Source: CAVYVZ01 sp963772065 (GTDB lineage Bacteria > Acidobacteriota > Vicinamibacteria > Vicinamibacterales > UBA2999). Taken from it: DNA of 64,000 nt. A model generated the notes under the pieces. It did not search any database, was not told where the DNA came from, and saw only the letters and a list, made by a program, of their open reading frames with translations. The stretch lies in assembly GCA_963772065.1 (NCBI GenBank), contig CAVYVZ010000002.1:1-64000 (forward strand). The letters run 5' to 3'. Positions 1 to 8,783 of the stretch are shown here, piece by piece; the first letter of the stretch is position 1, and the number at the start of each line of letters is the position of its first letter. The position numbers were made by a program, and so were the translations under genes.

Positions 1-199
1 TGCGAGTGCTCTATCGCCATTTACTCGGACGTGAACCCGATCCGGACGGCCTCATAGGGGGGATCTGAATTGGCTGTGGCACGCGGGCTACCCGCGCTGA
101 TTCCGTACCTGCTTTCGTCGCCCATACATGGAGAGATTCGGCGAGAACCGTGTGCCCGGGCCTGGCGGAGGTCGCGTGGCTTACTGCCCGGCGCGATAG
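1..199. other. Window edge, no gene supported
   Basis: 199 bases downstream of the actP-like stop. Frames open on both strands but show no family motif and no ribosome-binding site; nothing is claimed here. Confidence 0.5.
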
Positions 200-1748
200 C
201 TACTGGACCCGGTCCGTCAGGTGCTCGATGCCGATGTGGACGCGGTGCTCCACTTCGGCGAATCCTGCCTCGGCGGCTGGCTCGGGCCACATCAGCGAGA
301 CCAATACCGCCAGTCCGAACGCGAGCGGAATCGACACGAGCCCCGGGTTCCGCAGCGGGAACACGGCGGCCGCGTTCTCAAGATATCCACTTGAATCGTG
401 GGGGACAGGTAGATGAGCCCCAGGCTTGCTATCGTGCCCCCCAGCATGCTGGCCTGCGCGGCGCGCGTGGTGAAACGACGCCAGAAGATTGAGAGGACGA
501 GTGCGGGAAGTTCGCGCTCGCGGCGATCGCGAACGCCAGGCCCACCATGTACGCAACGTTCTGCCCTTTGAATGCAATGCCGAGCGCGATCGCTGCGCCC
601 GCGAGCAGAATGGTCGACCCACGGGCGACGCGCAGCTCCTCGCCCTCCCGCGGCGAACCGCGGCGAACGACGTTCGCCCAGATGTCGTGTGAAAGAGCCG
701 CGGCACCCGCCAGCGTCAAACCCGCGACGACCGCCAGGATCGTGGCGAACGCGACGGCGCAGATGAATCCGAGGAACGCCTGCCCTCCGAGCGCCTCGGC
801 CAGAAGAGGCGCCGCCATGTTCCCGCCAGCATCAATTGAGCGGATGGTCTTCTGGCCCACGAGCACCATCGCGCCGAAGCCGAGGATGAACGTCAGCAGG
901 TAGAAGAAGCCGATGAACGCCGTGGCATAGGACACGGACGAACGCGCGGTCTTTGCATCGGGGACCGTATAGAACCGCATCAGGATGTGCGGCAGGCCCG
1001 CGGTGCCCAGCATCAGGGCCAGGCCGAGGGAGAGGGCATCGAGCGGATCGGACACGAGCCGACCCGGGGCCAGCACCGAGGTCCGTACTGCTCGGCCGCC
1101 GCGCGGAAGAGGGCGAGCGGATTGAACCCGAATTGCGCCAACGCCAGCATGGCCAGGAGAAATGCGCCGAGCAGAAGGAGCACGGCTTTGACGATCTGGA
1201 CCCAGGTGGTCGCAATCATGCCGCCGAAGAGCAGTACCACAAGCATGACCGCCCCCACGATCATCACCGCAACCTGGTCCTGCATTCCGAACAGGAGATG
1301 GATCAGGTTTCCAGCACCGACCATCTGCGCGATCAGATAGAAGGCCACGACCGCGAGCGATCCGATAGCCGCGGCGACACGCACTGGCCGCTGCTGCAGC
1401 CTGAACGCGACGACGTCGGCAAACGTGTACTTGCCGAGATTTCGAAGCGGCTCCGCGATCAGGAACATGACGACCGGCCAGCCGACGAGAAAGCCAATCG
1501 AGTAGATCAAACCGTCGAAGCCCGAGAGCGCCACCAGGCCGGCAATGCCGAGGAAGCTTGCGGCGCTCATGTAGTCGCCGGCGAGCGCGAGACCGTTCTG
1601 AAGGCCCGTGACGCTGCGGCCGGCAGCGTAGAACTGTTCGGTGGTGCGCGTGCGGCGCGCGGCGACATACGTGATCCCGAGGGAGACCGCGATGAAGATG
1701 AAGAAACCGGCGATTGCAACCAGGTTCGACTCGCCGAGCCGAGGTCAC
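200..1748 (-). pseudogene. actP: Frameshifted cation/acetate symporter (ActP-like, sodium:solute symporter)
   Basis: ActP-type transporters of the SSS family import acetate with a cation across the inner membrane. The protein is readable only by joining frames. Residues such as NLVAIAGFFIFIAVSL and FLGIAGLVALSGFDGLIYS come from one frame (about 1740-1080). FIGFFYLLTFILGFGAMVL and AVAFATILAVVAGLTLAGA come from a second (about 1080-510). The terminal FPLRNPGLVSIPLAFGLAVL comes from a third (about 400-200). A GTG start at 1748 overlaps the TGA of the DUF485 gene by four bases, but one base too many in the first codons puts it out of frame with the transporter. At least four frame changes are needed. 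The fragments are otherwise full length and well conserved, so I infer sequence error rather than a decayed gene. The pairing with DUF485 is the normal yjcH-actP arrangement. Confidence 0.85.
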
Positions 1749-2020
1749 CGTCTCCTCCGGATGGCGTCCACCGCCGCGTCATAGTGGAGATTGGCCCACC
1801 GCACGTAGATCCAGATCAGGACCCAGGCGGCGACGATGACGAGTGCGCCGGAGAGCATGCCGAGGCTCAGTCCAGGCGTGAGCAGCGTCGCAAGCAATGG
1901 TTTGTTGTACGCGATCAAGAGGATGAAACCAAAGTACAGCACCATCATCGTCACGGTCAGCGCGATCGCGACGCGCCAGCGCGCCGCGTCGACCTTTCGC
2001 ATCTCCTCGATCTCGTTCAT
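1745..2020 (-). CDS. yjcH: DUF485 family inner-membrane protein (YjcH-like)
   Basis: 91-residue protein with two hydrophobic segments (about residues 19-39, TVTMMVLYFGFILLIAY, and 52-70, LSGALVIVAAWVLIWIYV) followed by a basic tail. This is the DUF485 pattern: small membrane proteins encoded directly upstream of acetate symporters. It is the first gene of a two-gene unit, its TGA overlapping the GTG of the actP-like gene. The role is inferred from the family and neighbour: accessory to acetate uptake, biochemical function not established. The start codon lies 7 bases after a good -10 hexamer, so the mRNA may be leaderless. Confidence 0.85.
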   Translation of the reverse strand: MNEIEEMRKVDAARWRVAIALTVTMMVLYFGFILLIAYNKPLLATLLTPGLSLGMLSGALVIVAAWVLIWIYVRWANLHYDAAVDAIRRRR

Positions 2021-2027
2021 GAGTCGG

Positions 2028-2033
2028 AGTATA
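2028..2033 (-). promoter_or_regulatory. -10 element of the DUF485-actP promoter, leaderless geometry
   Basis: TATACT on the minus strand followed by CCGACTC and then the ATG at 2020, so transcription would begin at or next to the start codon. The -35 region is poor (TTCTTT-like). On the plus strand, TATAAA at 2048-2053 lies 8 bases before the GTG of the NUDIX gene, so both divergent genes may be leaderless within a 41-bp gap. Confidence 0.5.
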
Positions 2034-2061
2034 CGTCGCGGCCGGAGTATAAAAGAAGGAA

Positions 2062-2886
2062 GTGGCCGCCGCCCCCGCCATCCCAGCGTCGACGGTCGTG
2101 CTGATTCGACCCGCGTCCGCGAGCTTCGAGGTCCTGCTCGTGAAGCGTCACGACAACGTGGCGTTCATGGGAGGCGCTCACGTGTTTCCCGGAGGTCGTG
2201 TGGACGCGACCGATCGCATCGAGGATCCCGAGCGGATCTGCGACAGCGTTGCGCAGGCGGTCGCACGCATGCCCGACATCGATCCGATCGATGCGATCGC
2301 ATGTCACGTGGCCGCGATTCGCGAGCTCTTCGAAGAGGCTGGCGTTTTGCTCGCTCGACCTGAGGGTGCCGTTCGCCTTTGTGAGCATCGCCACGATGTG
2401 GCTTCAGGAGCGCTCACGCTCAGGCAGCTCGTCGGCCGGGAAGGGTTGCGCCTGGCGCTCGACGAGCTCGTCCCGTTCGCACACTGGGTGACGCCGGAGA
2501 TCGAGATCAAGCGCTTCGACACGCGCTTCTTCGTCGCGCAGCTGCCGGACGGCCAGAGCGCCGTGCACGACGACCGCGAGACGATTGAGAGCGAATGGAT
2601 GGAGCCCGGTATGGCCGTGGAGCGCTGCCGGCGCGACGAGATCGCGCTGCCGCCGCCCACCTGGACGACGCTGCGCACGTTGTCGAAGCTGTCGAGCGCA
2701 GCCGACGTGATGCAGTGGGCGCGTCAGCGGCGGATCGTTCGCCTCCAGCCGGGGTTCATCAGAAACGAGACCGTGACGATGCTCACGCTTCCGGGAGATC
2801 CGATGTTCCCGTCGGTCGAAGGGTTCGAGGTGCCGGAGGAGACACGGTTCATCCTCGAGAACGGCCGGTGGCGCGCGTCGAAGTGA
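2062..2886 (+). CDS. NUDIX hydrolase with a split Nudix box (NUDT19-like)
   Basis: 274-residue Nudix-fold protein. The N-terminal half has VVLIRPA, an LLVKRHDN strand and HVFPGGRVD. The catalytic helix RELFEEAG lies about 45 residues further on, at about residues 88-95, so the Nudix box is interrupted by an insertion as in NUDT19-type enzymes. Members hydrolyse nucleoside diphosphate derivatives including acyl-CoAs; the substrate here cannot be told from sequence. The GTG start is chosen because it follows a TATAAA box by 8 bases; the purine-rich GAAGGA before it is too close to act as a normal Shine-Dalgarno. The 3' end overlaps the convergent hemH gene by 38 bases. Confidence 0.85.
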   Translation: MAAAPAIPASTVVLIRPASASFEVLLVKRHDNVAFMGGAHVFPGGRVDATDRIEDPERICDSVAQAVARMPDIDPIDAIACHVAAIRELFEEAGVLLARPEGAVRLCEHRHDVASGALTLRQLVGREGLRLALDELVPFAHWVTPEIEIKRFDTRFFVAQLPDGQSAVHDDRETIESEWMEPGMAVERCRRDEIALPPPTWTTLRTLSKLSSAADVMQWARQRRIVRLQPGFIRNETVTMLTLPGDPMFPSVEGFEVPEETRFILENGRWRASK

Positions 2887-3838
2887 TCGGCAGCGGCCGC
2901 CGCCGTTCGTAGCGGCGCATCGTCTTCTGCACCTGGTCGGCAAGCATCTCGATGAAACGCGGATCGGCGTTCGCCGCCTCGGCGCGGGCCATCGGCAGAC
3001 CGATGTCGCGGCAGACGCCGGCGGCTTCCTGATCCAGATCCCAGAGCACTTCAAGGTGATCGCACACGAAACCGATCGGGCAGATCACGGCCGCGTCGAG
3101 ACCCGCGGCGCTCTCGCGGCGTAAGTAGTCGCAGACGTCCGGCTCGAGCCACGGATCCTGGGGCCGGCCGCTGCGGCTTTGATACACGACATCCCAATCG
3201 GGCATCCCCGCGCGCGCGGCCACCTTGACTGCGCCGGCGCGCAGCTGCTGCCGATACTGCGACGCGTCGGCCATTGGCGTCGGAATGCTGTGCGCGGTGA
3301 AGATCAGCCGCGCGCGCGGCCGCAGATCCGCGGGCAGCCTGTCGAGCGCCTCGCGCACGTGGGCGGCGTTGACGTCGACGAACAGGTCGTGATCGAACCA
3401 GCTGTCGATCCACGTGACGTCGACATCGGGGCGCCTTTCAGAACGCAGCGCCGCGCGCGCGTCGGCGACGTTCTCTTTGTACTGCTCGCAGCTCGAGTAC
3501 GAATGCTGTGCGGCGGCGATGATGCCGATGGCACCGCGCACGCCCGCGTCGCTCATCTCGCGCAGCGTGTCCGCGAGGAACGGATGCCAGTTGCGCATGC
3601 CGACGTAGACCGGCAACGGGACGCCAGCCGAGGCGAGTCGCTCGTGAAGCGCCGCGGCCTGTTGTCTCGTCAACGCGGTAATCGGCGAGACACCGCCGAA
3701 GTGCTCATAGTGGTGCGCGACCTCGTCTACACGCTCGGGTGAAACGCGTCTGCCACGGAGCACATTGGCAAGGAACGGGCGCACGTCGGCCATGCCCTCG
3801 GGACCACCGAAGGACACGATCAGGACTGCATCGAACAT
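2849..3838 (-). CDS. hemH: Ferrochelatase
   Basis: 329 residues, normal length for bacterial ferrochelatase, the enzyme that inserts Fe(II) into (copro)porphyrin near the end of haem synthesis. The start LIVSFGGPEG, the HYEHFGGVSPI segment, RNWHPF, AAQHSYSSCEQY, the FTAHSIP motif with the expected catalytic histidine, VYQSRSGRPQDPWLEP and PIGFVCDHLEVLWDLD all match the family. GFVCDHLE carries the other conserved active-site residues. The ATG is 11 bases downstream of the 3' end of tRNA-Ser on the same strand, suggesting co-transcription. It overlaps the NUDIX gene tail to tail. Whether the substrate is protoporphyrin or coproporphyrin is not decidable here. Confidence 0.93.
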   Translation of the reverse strand: MFDAVLIVSFGGPEGMADVRPFLANVLRGRRVSPERVDEVAHHYEHFGGVSPITALTRQQAAALHERLASAGVPLPVYVGMRNWHPFLADTLREMSDAGVRGAIGIIAAAQHSYSSCEQYKENVADARAALRSERRPDVDVTWIDSWFDHDLFVDVNAAHVREALDRLPADLRPRARLIFTAHSIPTPMADASQYRQQLRAGAVKVAARAGMPDWDVVYQSRSGRPQDPWLEPDVCDYLRRESAAGLDAAVICPIGFVCDHLEVLWDLDQEAAGVCRDIGLPMARAEAANADPRFIEMLADQVQKTMRRYERRRPLPITSTRATGRSRG

Positions 3839-3849
3839 GTTGGGGAAAT

Positions 3850-3944
3850 TGGCGGTGAGGCAGGGATTCGAACCCTGGGTAGAGTTTTAAAGACCCTACA
3901 ACGGTTTAGCAAACCGCCGCCTTCAGCCTCTCGGCCACCTCACC
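3850..3944 (-). tRNA. tRNA-Ser(GCT)
   Basis: 95-nt class II tRNA. The 7-bp acceptor stem GGTGAGG/CCTCACC is perfect (3938-3944 with 3854-3860), and the discriminator G and CCA end are encoded (3850-3853). The anticodon arm GCGGT-TTGCTAA-ACCGT gives anticodon GCT. A long variable arm and a T arm with GGTTCGAATCC are present. It sits directly upstream of hemH on the same strand. Confidence 0.95.
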
Positions 3945-4177
3945 GCAGACCTGCAAGTATACGTGACGATGACACTTACACGGAAACGCTCGGTCGCCAA
4001 GCGCTGAACGCGACCCGCGTCCAACCCGTCGCGCGGGCGTTAAACGTAGCTATACGAGTACTTTGTGCCCTCGGCTCTCTACCTGTTTGGACACGGTTCT
4101 TTGACCGTTCGCTCCAAGCGATCCGAGCACCGCGTGACTTTTTGTAGGTCTCCCAACGTCCGAGTTCGGCGTTTGCG

Positions 4178-4215
4178 TTGACACCTATTACGGCCGCGGA
4201 TATAGTTCCGCAACT
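4178..4215 (+). promoter_or_regulatory. padR promoter with overlapping inverted-repeat operator
   Basis: Near-consensus sigma-70 promoter: TTGACA at 4178-4183, a 17-base spacer, TATAGT at 4201-4206, 14 bases before the padR ATG. An imperfect inverted repeat TATAGTT-CCGC-AACTGTA spans 4201-4217 and covers the -10 box, as expected for an autorepressed PadR gene. The 276 bp upstream (back to tRNA-Ser) hold no gene I can support. Confidence 0.7.
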
Positions 4216-4220
4216 GTAAT

Positions 4221-4538
4221 ATGGCGCCCGTACCGCTCACTCCCGCCGTCTTCCACATCCTGCTGGCCCTGGCCGAGGGGTCGCTGCACGGCTACGCGAT
4301 CATGCAGTCGGTCGAGGAGTCGTCGGGCATCGCGATGGGCCCCGGGACAATCTACGGCACCCTCGAGCGGCTCGAAGCGTGCGGCTTCGTGAAGGAGCTG
4401 CCGGCGGCGCGCCGCGACCGTCGGCGAACGTTCGCGCTGCAGCCGGCCGGCCGAACGGCGTTGCAGGACGAGGCGCGCCGCCTCTCGCGGCTCGCCTCGC
4501 TGCTGCGCTCGAAGCGGCTCGTGCCGCGGGAATCGTGA
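4221..4538 (+). CDS. PadR family transcriptional repressor
   Basis: 105 residues forming a PadR winged helix: ILLALAEGSLHGYAIMQSVE, then GPGTIYGTLERLEACGFV as the recognition helix, then a wing rich in Arg and a short C-terminal helix. PadR proteins repress adjacent transporter genes. This one is separated by one base from the ADOP permease gene, forming the padR-ADOP unit typical of Acidobacteriota. The operator-like inverted repeat over its own -10 box suggests autorepression. The inducer is unknown. Confidence 0.9.
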   Translation: MAPVPLTPAVFHILLALAEGSLHGYAIMQSVEESSGIAMGPGTIYGTLERLEACGFVKELPAARRDRRRTFALQPAGRTALQDEARRLSRLASLLRSKRLVPRES

Positions 4539-4539
4539 C

Positions 4540-7269
4540 GTGCGCGGACACCGATTCTCGTGCGCCGCATATCGGCTGCTGCTGCGTGCGTACCCCCGCG
4601 AGTTCCGGGAGCGGTTCGCCCGCGACCTGCAAATCGATTTCCTGGAGATGGCGCGCGCGCGCGGAGCGGCGTTCGCCTGGCGCCGCGCGCTGAGTGATTT
4701 CTTCCGCGCTGTGCCGCTCACCGCTTCCGGTGCCGCCGCGGAGCGGGCGCGAACGGCGCGTATCGGCGGACCCATCGTACCGCCCGGAGAATCCTTTATG
4801 AGTTCCCTGCTCTTCGATCTGCGTCACGGAGCTCGCGCGCTGGTGAAGGCCCCTGCCTTCACGATCGTCACCATCCTCACGTTCGCGCTGGGGATCGGCG
4901 CCAACAGCGCGATATACACGCTCGTCAACGCAGCGCTCGTGCGCCCGCTCGGGTTCGCGGATCCCGACCGGCTCATGCTCGTCTACGAGGCGATCCCGGA
5001 CTCAGGTGCCGAGCGGTTCGACGTCTCCCCTGCCGACTATCTCGACCTCGTGCAGTACCAGCAGTCGTTCTCGAATCTCGGCGCGTATCGAACGGTGACC
5101 GCCGAACTCTCCGGGGGCGGAGAGCCGGAACAGATCGACGCTGCCGAGATCACCGCGTCGCTCTTCGGCGTGCTCGGGGTGAGAGCGGCCGAGGGCCGCA
5201 CGTTCCTCCCGGAAGAGGATCGGGCCCAGTCGAACGTCGCGATTATCAGCCACGGTCTGTCGACGCGCCGCTTCGACGGGCGCTCAGCGATCGGATCGAC
5301 GATCGCCATCGACCGCTGGCCGGTCACGGTGGTCGGCGTGATGCCCGCCGGGTTCGAGTTTCCGCGCCGCGGCGCCTCGTCCAACGCCACGCCAGCCGAC
5401 GTCTGGTTGCCACTCGTCTTCACGCCGGCCGAGCGGCAGGCGCGCGGCCAGATGTACAGACACAGCGTCATCGGACGGCTCCGCGATGGCACGCCGCCCG
5501 CCCAGGCCGCGGCCGACGTCGCGGCGCTGGCGCAACGGATTCGCGACAACTATCCGGCGGGGCTCGGCGACGCGCTGAAGCTCACGATCGGGGCGATCCC
5601 GTTCACCGAGGAGTTGTTGGGACAGGTCAGGCGTCCGCTGCTCATCCTGCTCGGCGCCGTCGGGCTCGTTCTGCTCGTCACGTGCGCGAACGTCGCGAAC
5701 CTGATCCTGAGCCGCTCGGTCGCGCGGCAGCGCGACATCGGCGTGCGCGCGGCGCTCGGCGCCGGACGGCTGCGCCTCTTCCAGGTCCTGCTCAGCGAAG
5801 CCCTCATCCTTGCGACGGTCGGCGGCGCGCTCGGGCTCGTCCTCGGGTACTGGAGCCTGCGCGCGATCCCCGCCGTACTCACCACCAGCCTTCCGGGCAT
5901 CAGCACCATCCCGCTCGACTGGCGCGTCGTCGCCTTCACGAGCGTGCTCGCGCTCGGCAGCGCGGCGCTCTTCGCGCTCGTGCCGCTCCTCGGCGGACTC
6001 CGCCGGGACCTTCACGATCTCCTCCGCGAGGGCTCCACGCGCGCGACCGGTGGACGACGGCAGCACCGGGTGCAGGGGGCGCTGGTCGTCACCAGCGTCG
6101 CCTTTGCGTTCATCCTGCTGGTCTGCGCCGGACTCTTCGTGCGCAGCTTCAGAAATCTCGTCACGGTCGCATCCGGAGTCGGCACGACCAACGTGCTGAG
6201 CGCGCAGGTGCGGCTGCCCTTCACCGGCTACAACGAGGCCGCGCGGACGCGATCGTTTTATCGCACGCTCGAAGAACGGCTGCGTGCGCTGCCAGGCGTC
6301 AGTGCCGCGTCGATCGCCAGCGATCTTCCGCTCGATGCCGACGGCGAGCGGCGCGCGGCCACCGCCGAGAACCCGACCGGGCCGGGCGTGAAGCAGGCTC
6401 TGGCCGTCACCTGGATGCAGGGGGATTTTTTCGGAACGTACGGAATCCCGCTGATCGCCGGCCGCGCCTTCTCCGATGACGAGCAGCGCGAGAACCGCAA
6501 CGTCGTCATCGTTAACAAGCGGCTGGCCGACGCCTCCTGGCCCGGCGAGAACCCGGTCGGCAAGCGTCTGAAGTGGGGGCTGGCGGCCTCCACGGCTCCA
6601 TGGCTCGCCGTTGTCGGTGTCGCCGGCGACGTCGTCGACGGCCCGCCCGGCAGCGAGCCGATCATCCACGCCTACGTTCCTTACGCGAACGCCAGCGACG
6701 CCCTGGTCGCATCACCCGTCATCGACCAGGTGAGGCGCATGAAGATCGGGATCCGCGGCGATCAGGATGCACGCACGTTCGCGGGGACCGTGCGCGCGAT
6801 CGTCGCCGAGCTGGATCCGGCGCTGGCGATCTCGGATGTACAGACGATCGCGCAGCTCGAGCGCGAGCGGTCGGCGCCGCAGCGCTTCAGCGCGGTCGCG
6901 ATTTCCGGGTTCGGCATCGGAACGCTGCTGCTCGCTGCGATCGGCCTCTACGGCGTACTGGCGTTCTCGGTATCGCAGCGGCGCCGCGAGATCGCTGTCC
7001 GCCTGGCGCTCGGCGCGTCGCCAGGCGGAGTGCTGCGTCTCACCGTGCGTGAAGGAATGACGCTCGTGGCGATCGGTCTTGGCGTCGGTGCCGCCGGAGC
7101 CGCAATGGCCACGCGGCTTTTGAAGGCGACACTGTTCGAGACGAACGTCTACGATCCGCTGACGTTTGCAACCGTCCCCGTCGTACTCGGCATCGTCGCA
7201 CTCGCCGCGTCGTACCTGCCCGCGCGCCGCGCCGCGGCAGTTGATCCGATCGTGGCCCTGCGAGAGTGA
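4540..7269 (+). CDS. ADOP family permease (MacB/FtsX type) with N-terminal prefix domain
   Basis: 909 residues. An N-terminal prefix (residues about 10-50, LLLRAYPREFRERFARDLQ) is followed at residue 87 by MSSLLFDLRHGARAL and TM1 (FTIVTILTFALGIGANSAI). Then come a MacB-like periplasmic domain, the first FtsX domain with the CANVANLILSRSVARQRDIG signature, a second TM anchor near residue 515 and a second periplasmic domain. A C-terminal FtsX domain ends in RRAAAVDPIVALRE. ADOPs are duplicated permeases without an adjacent ATPase gene, presumed MacB-like; substrates are unknown. The GTG start lies one base after the padR stop, so the two are translationally linked. Confidence 0.9.
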   Translation: MRGHRFSCAAYRLLLRAYPREFRERFARDLQIDFLEMARARGAAFAWRRALSDFFRAVPLTASGAAAERARTARIGGPIVPPGESFMSSLLFDLRHGARALVKAPAFTIVTILTFALGIGANSAIYTLVNAALVRPLGFADPDRLMLVYEAIPDSGAERFDVSPADYLDLVQYQQSFSNLGAYRTVTAELSGGGEPEQIDAAEITASLFGVLGVRAAEGRTFLPEEDRAQSNVAIISHGLSTRRFDGRSAIGSTIAIDRWPVTVVGVMPAGFEFPRRGASSNATPADVWLPLVFTPAERQARGQMYRHSVIGRLRDGTPPAQAAADVAALAQRIRDNYPAGLGDALKLTIGAIPFTEELLGQVRRPLLILLGAVGLVLLVTCANVANLILSRSVARQRDIGVRAALGAGRLRLFQVLLSEALILATVGGALGLVLGYWSLRAIPAVLTTSLPGISTIPLDWRVVAFTSVLALGSAALFALVPLLGGLRRDLHDLLREGSTRATGGRRQHRVQGALVVTSVAFAFILLVCAGLFVRSFRNLVTVASGVGTTNVLSAQVRLPFTGYNEAARTRSFYRTLEERLRALPGVSAASIASDLPLDADGERRAATAENPTGPGVKQALAVTWMQGDFFGTYGIPLIAGRAFSDDEQRENRNVVIVNKRLADASWPGENPVGKRLKWGLAASTAPWLAVVGVAGDVVDGPPGSEPIIHAYVPYANASDALVASPVIDQVRRMKIGIRGDQDARTFAGTVRAIVAELDPALAISDVQTIAQLERERSAPQRFSAVAISGFGIGTLLLAAIGLYGVLAFSVSQRRREIAVRLALGASPGGVLRLTVREGMTLVAIGLGVGAAGAAMATRLLKATLFETNVYDPLTFATVPVVLGIVALAASYLPARRAAAVDPIVALRE

Positions 7270-7436
7270 TCCTCGCGGGCCGAACAAACACCATATTACG
7301 GCCGCCGGCCAACAGTGCGCTGCACCTGACCAGGTCTGCTCGGGCAAATTCGCCGTGGCACACTCACGCAGCAGTGCTGAGAATCCGGGGCACGCTGATG
7401 GCGCGCGTGGTGCGTCGTTGCGGTTTCGCAGCGACC

Positions 7437-8651
7437 CTACCAGTTCAGGAACAAACCCAGCTCCTCTAGGAGGAGAGACCAAGCGGGCTCCTCCTCAAGC
7501 ATCAGATGATTGGCGCTCGGCAGCGAGACGTACCGCGCATCGGGGATCCCGGCCGCCAGCAGGCGACCCCTTTCCGGCAGCACTGCGTGATCGCGATCGC
7601 AATGGATGACGAGCGTCGGCGTCCTCACTTGCGACAAGAGCGGTCGAACATCGATGTCGCCGTCGAGTTCCATGAGTCGCGCCGCATTGTCCGGCGACGT
7701 GGACACACGCTGGAGCTCGTCCAACCACTGCTCCTGCTCCGACGTCGCCTCGGGAATGAACCGACAGGTGAACGTCCTGCAAAAAGCCGGGTTGCTGAGT
7801 CCCCACCCCAGCCGCAATAGACTCACGAAAGCGCGCCGCGCTTCAAGCTGCTGGGGTGTGCCGACGTGTTTCATTCCCACCGCGAATGCGCCGTAGAGCA
7901 CCAAGTGCGTTACGCGCTCGGGATGCTTCACGGCGTACGCGATAGCGATCGGGCCACCACGAGAGATTCCCAGGAGCGGAAATCGATCCAAGCCCGCCGC
8001 GTCGACGACGGTCTCAAGATCGCGGACCCATGTCTCGAAGCTCACGTCAGCCACGTCTCGCTGAGACATGCCATTACCCCGCTCGTCATAGCGGACGAGG
8101 CGGTGGTGAAGGGAGAGCGCTGCGTACCAGTGGCGCCAGATCGGGCTGTCCCATTCGAAATCCAGATGCGTCAGCCAGTTTGACGCCTTTACGAGCGGTG
8201 GTCCGGTGCCGATGCTGGCGTAGCCGAGGCGCACACCGTCGCTCGTAGTGCAGTACCGGATCTCCTGCCGCGTCCTCCCGAATGACGGCGCAGAGGGAAT
8301 GCCCTGTCGAACGGCAGCTTCGACCGGTGCGACGAAGCGATAACCCACGCGCGGCACGGTCTCGATGTACTGCTGACCCGTCGCTCGATCCCCGAGCGCC
8401 TTCCGCAGCACGGATATGTTGTGATTCAGGTTGTTTTCTTCGACGGCCGTCCCGGGCCACACTGTGTCCAGCAGCTCTTGCTTGGTGACCAGCCGCCCGG
8501 CGTTCTGGACCAGTACCAAGAGAGTGTCGAATACCTTCAGACGCAGCGGGATCACGTCGCAGCCGCGCGAAAGGCGACGCTCGCGGACGTCCAGGTGAAA
8601 CGGCCCGAACCGATACGCACCTCGGCTCCCGGTGTTGGCCACGGATCTCAC
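7437..8651 (-). CDS. Winged-helix DNA-binding domain fused to alpha/beta hydrolase
   Basis: 404 residues. Residues about 12-110 form an OmpR/CadC-type trans_reg_C winged helix (FGPFHLDVRERRLSRG, LVTKQELLDTVWPG, NHNISVLRKALGD, VPRVGYRFVAPV). Residues about 130-404 form an alpha/beta hydrolase with nucleophile elbow GISRGG, acid in HCDRDHAV and histidine in SANHLML, so the triad looks intact. The combination suggests a one-component regulator in which the hydrolase senses or consumes a small molecule; this is inference. There is no membrane segment, unlike CadC. A GTG at 8642, eight bases after GAGGTGAG, is an alternative start. The gene is flanked by two ADOP genes and lacks an obvious operon partner. 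Confidence 0.85.
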   Translation of the reverse strand: MRSVANTGSRGAYRFGPFHLDVRERRLSRGCDVIPLRLKVFDTLLVLVQNAGRLVTKQELLDTVWPGTAVEENNLNHNISVLRKALGDRATGQQYIETVPRVGYRFVAPVEAAVRQGIPSAPSFGRTRQEIRYCTTSDGVRLGYASIGTGPPLVKASNWLTHLDFEWDSPIWRHWYAALSLHHRLVRYDERGNGMSQRDVADVSFETWVRDLETVVDAAGLDRFPLLGISRGGPIAIAYAVKHPERVTHLVLYGAFAVGMKHVGTPQQLEARRAFVSLLRLGWGLSNPAFCRTFTCRFIPEATSEQEQWLDELQRVSTSPDNAARLMELDGDIDVRPLLSQVRTPTLVIHCDRDHAVLPERGRLLAAGIPDARYVSLPSANHLMLEEEPAWSLLLEELGLFLNW

Positions 8652-8783
8652 CTCAGGAACGTTTCAGAAATACTCCAGCGTTCCGGCCGACTGTCCGAGC
8701 AGCTGCCATTATCGTTCGCGTACGGCCGAATGTCGCGCGAGCGGCGCGAGCGCAAGAGACTCGAGATCAGCTCGGCCGCTATG

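Noticed and set aside
429..1748. A single 439-codon gene for the actP region
   Set aside because: Only its second half is transporter-like; the first half is out of frame with the clear ActP N-terminus, so it is a product of a frame change.
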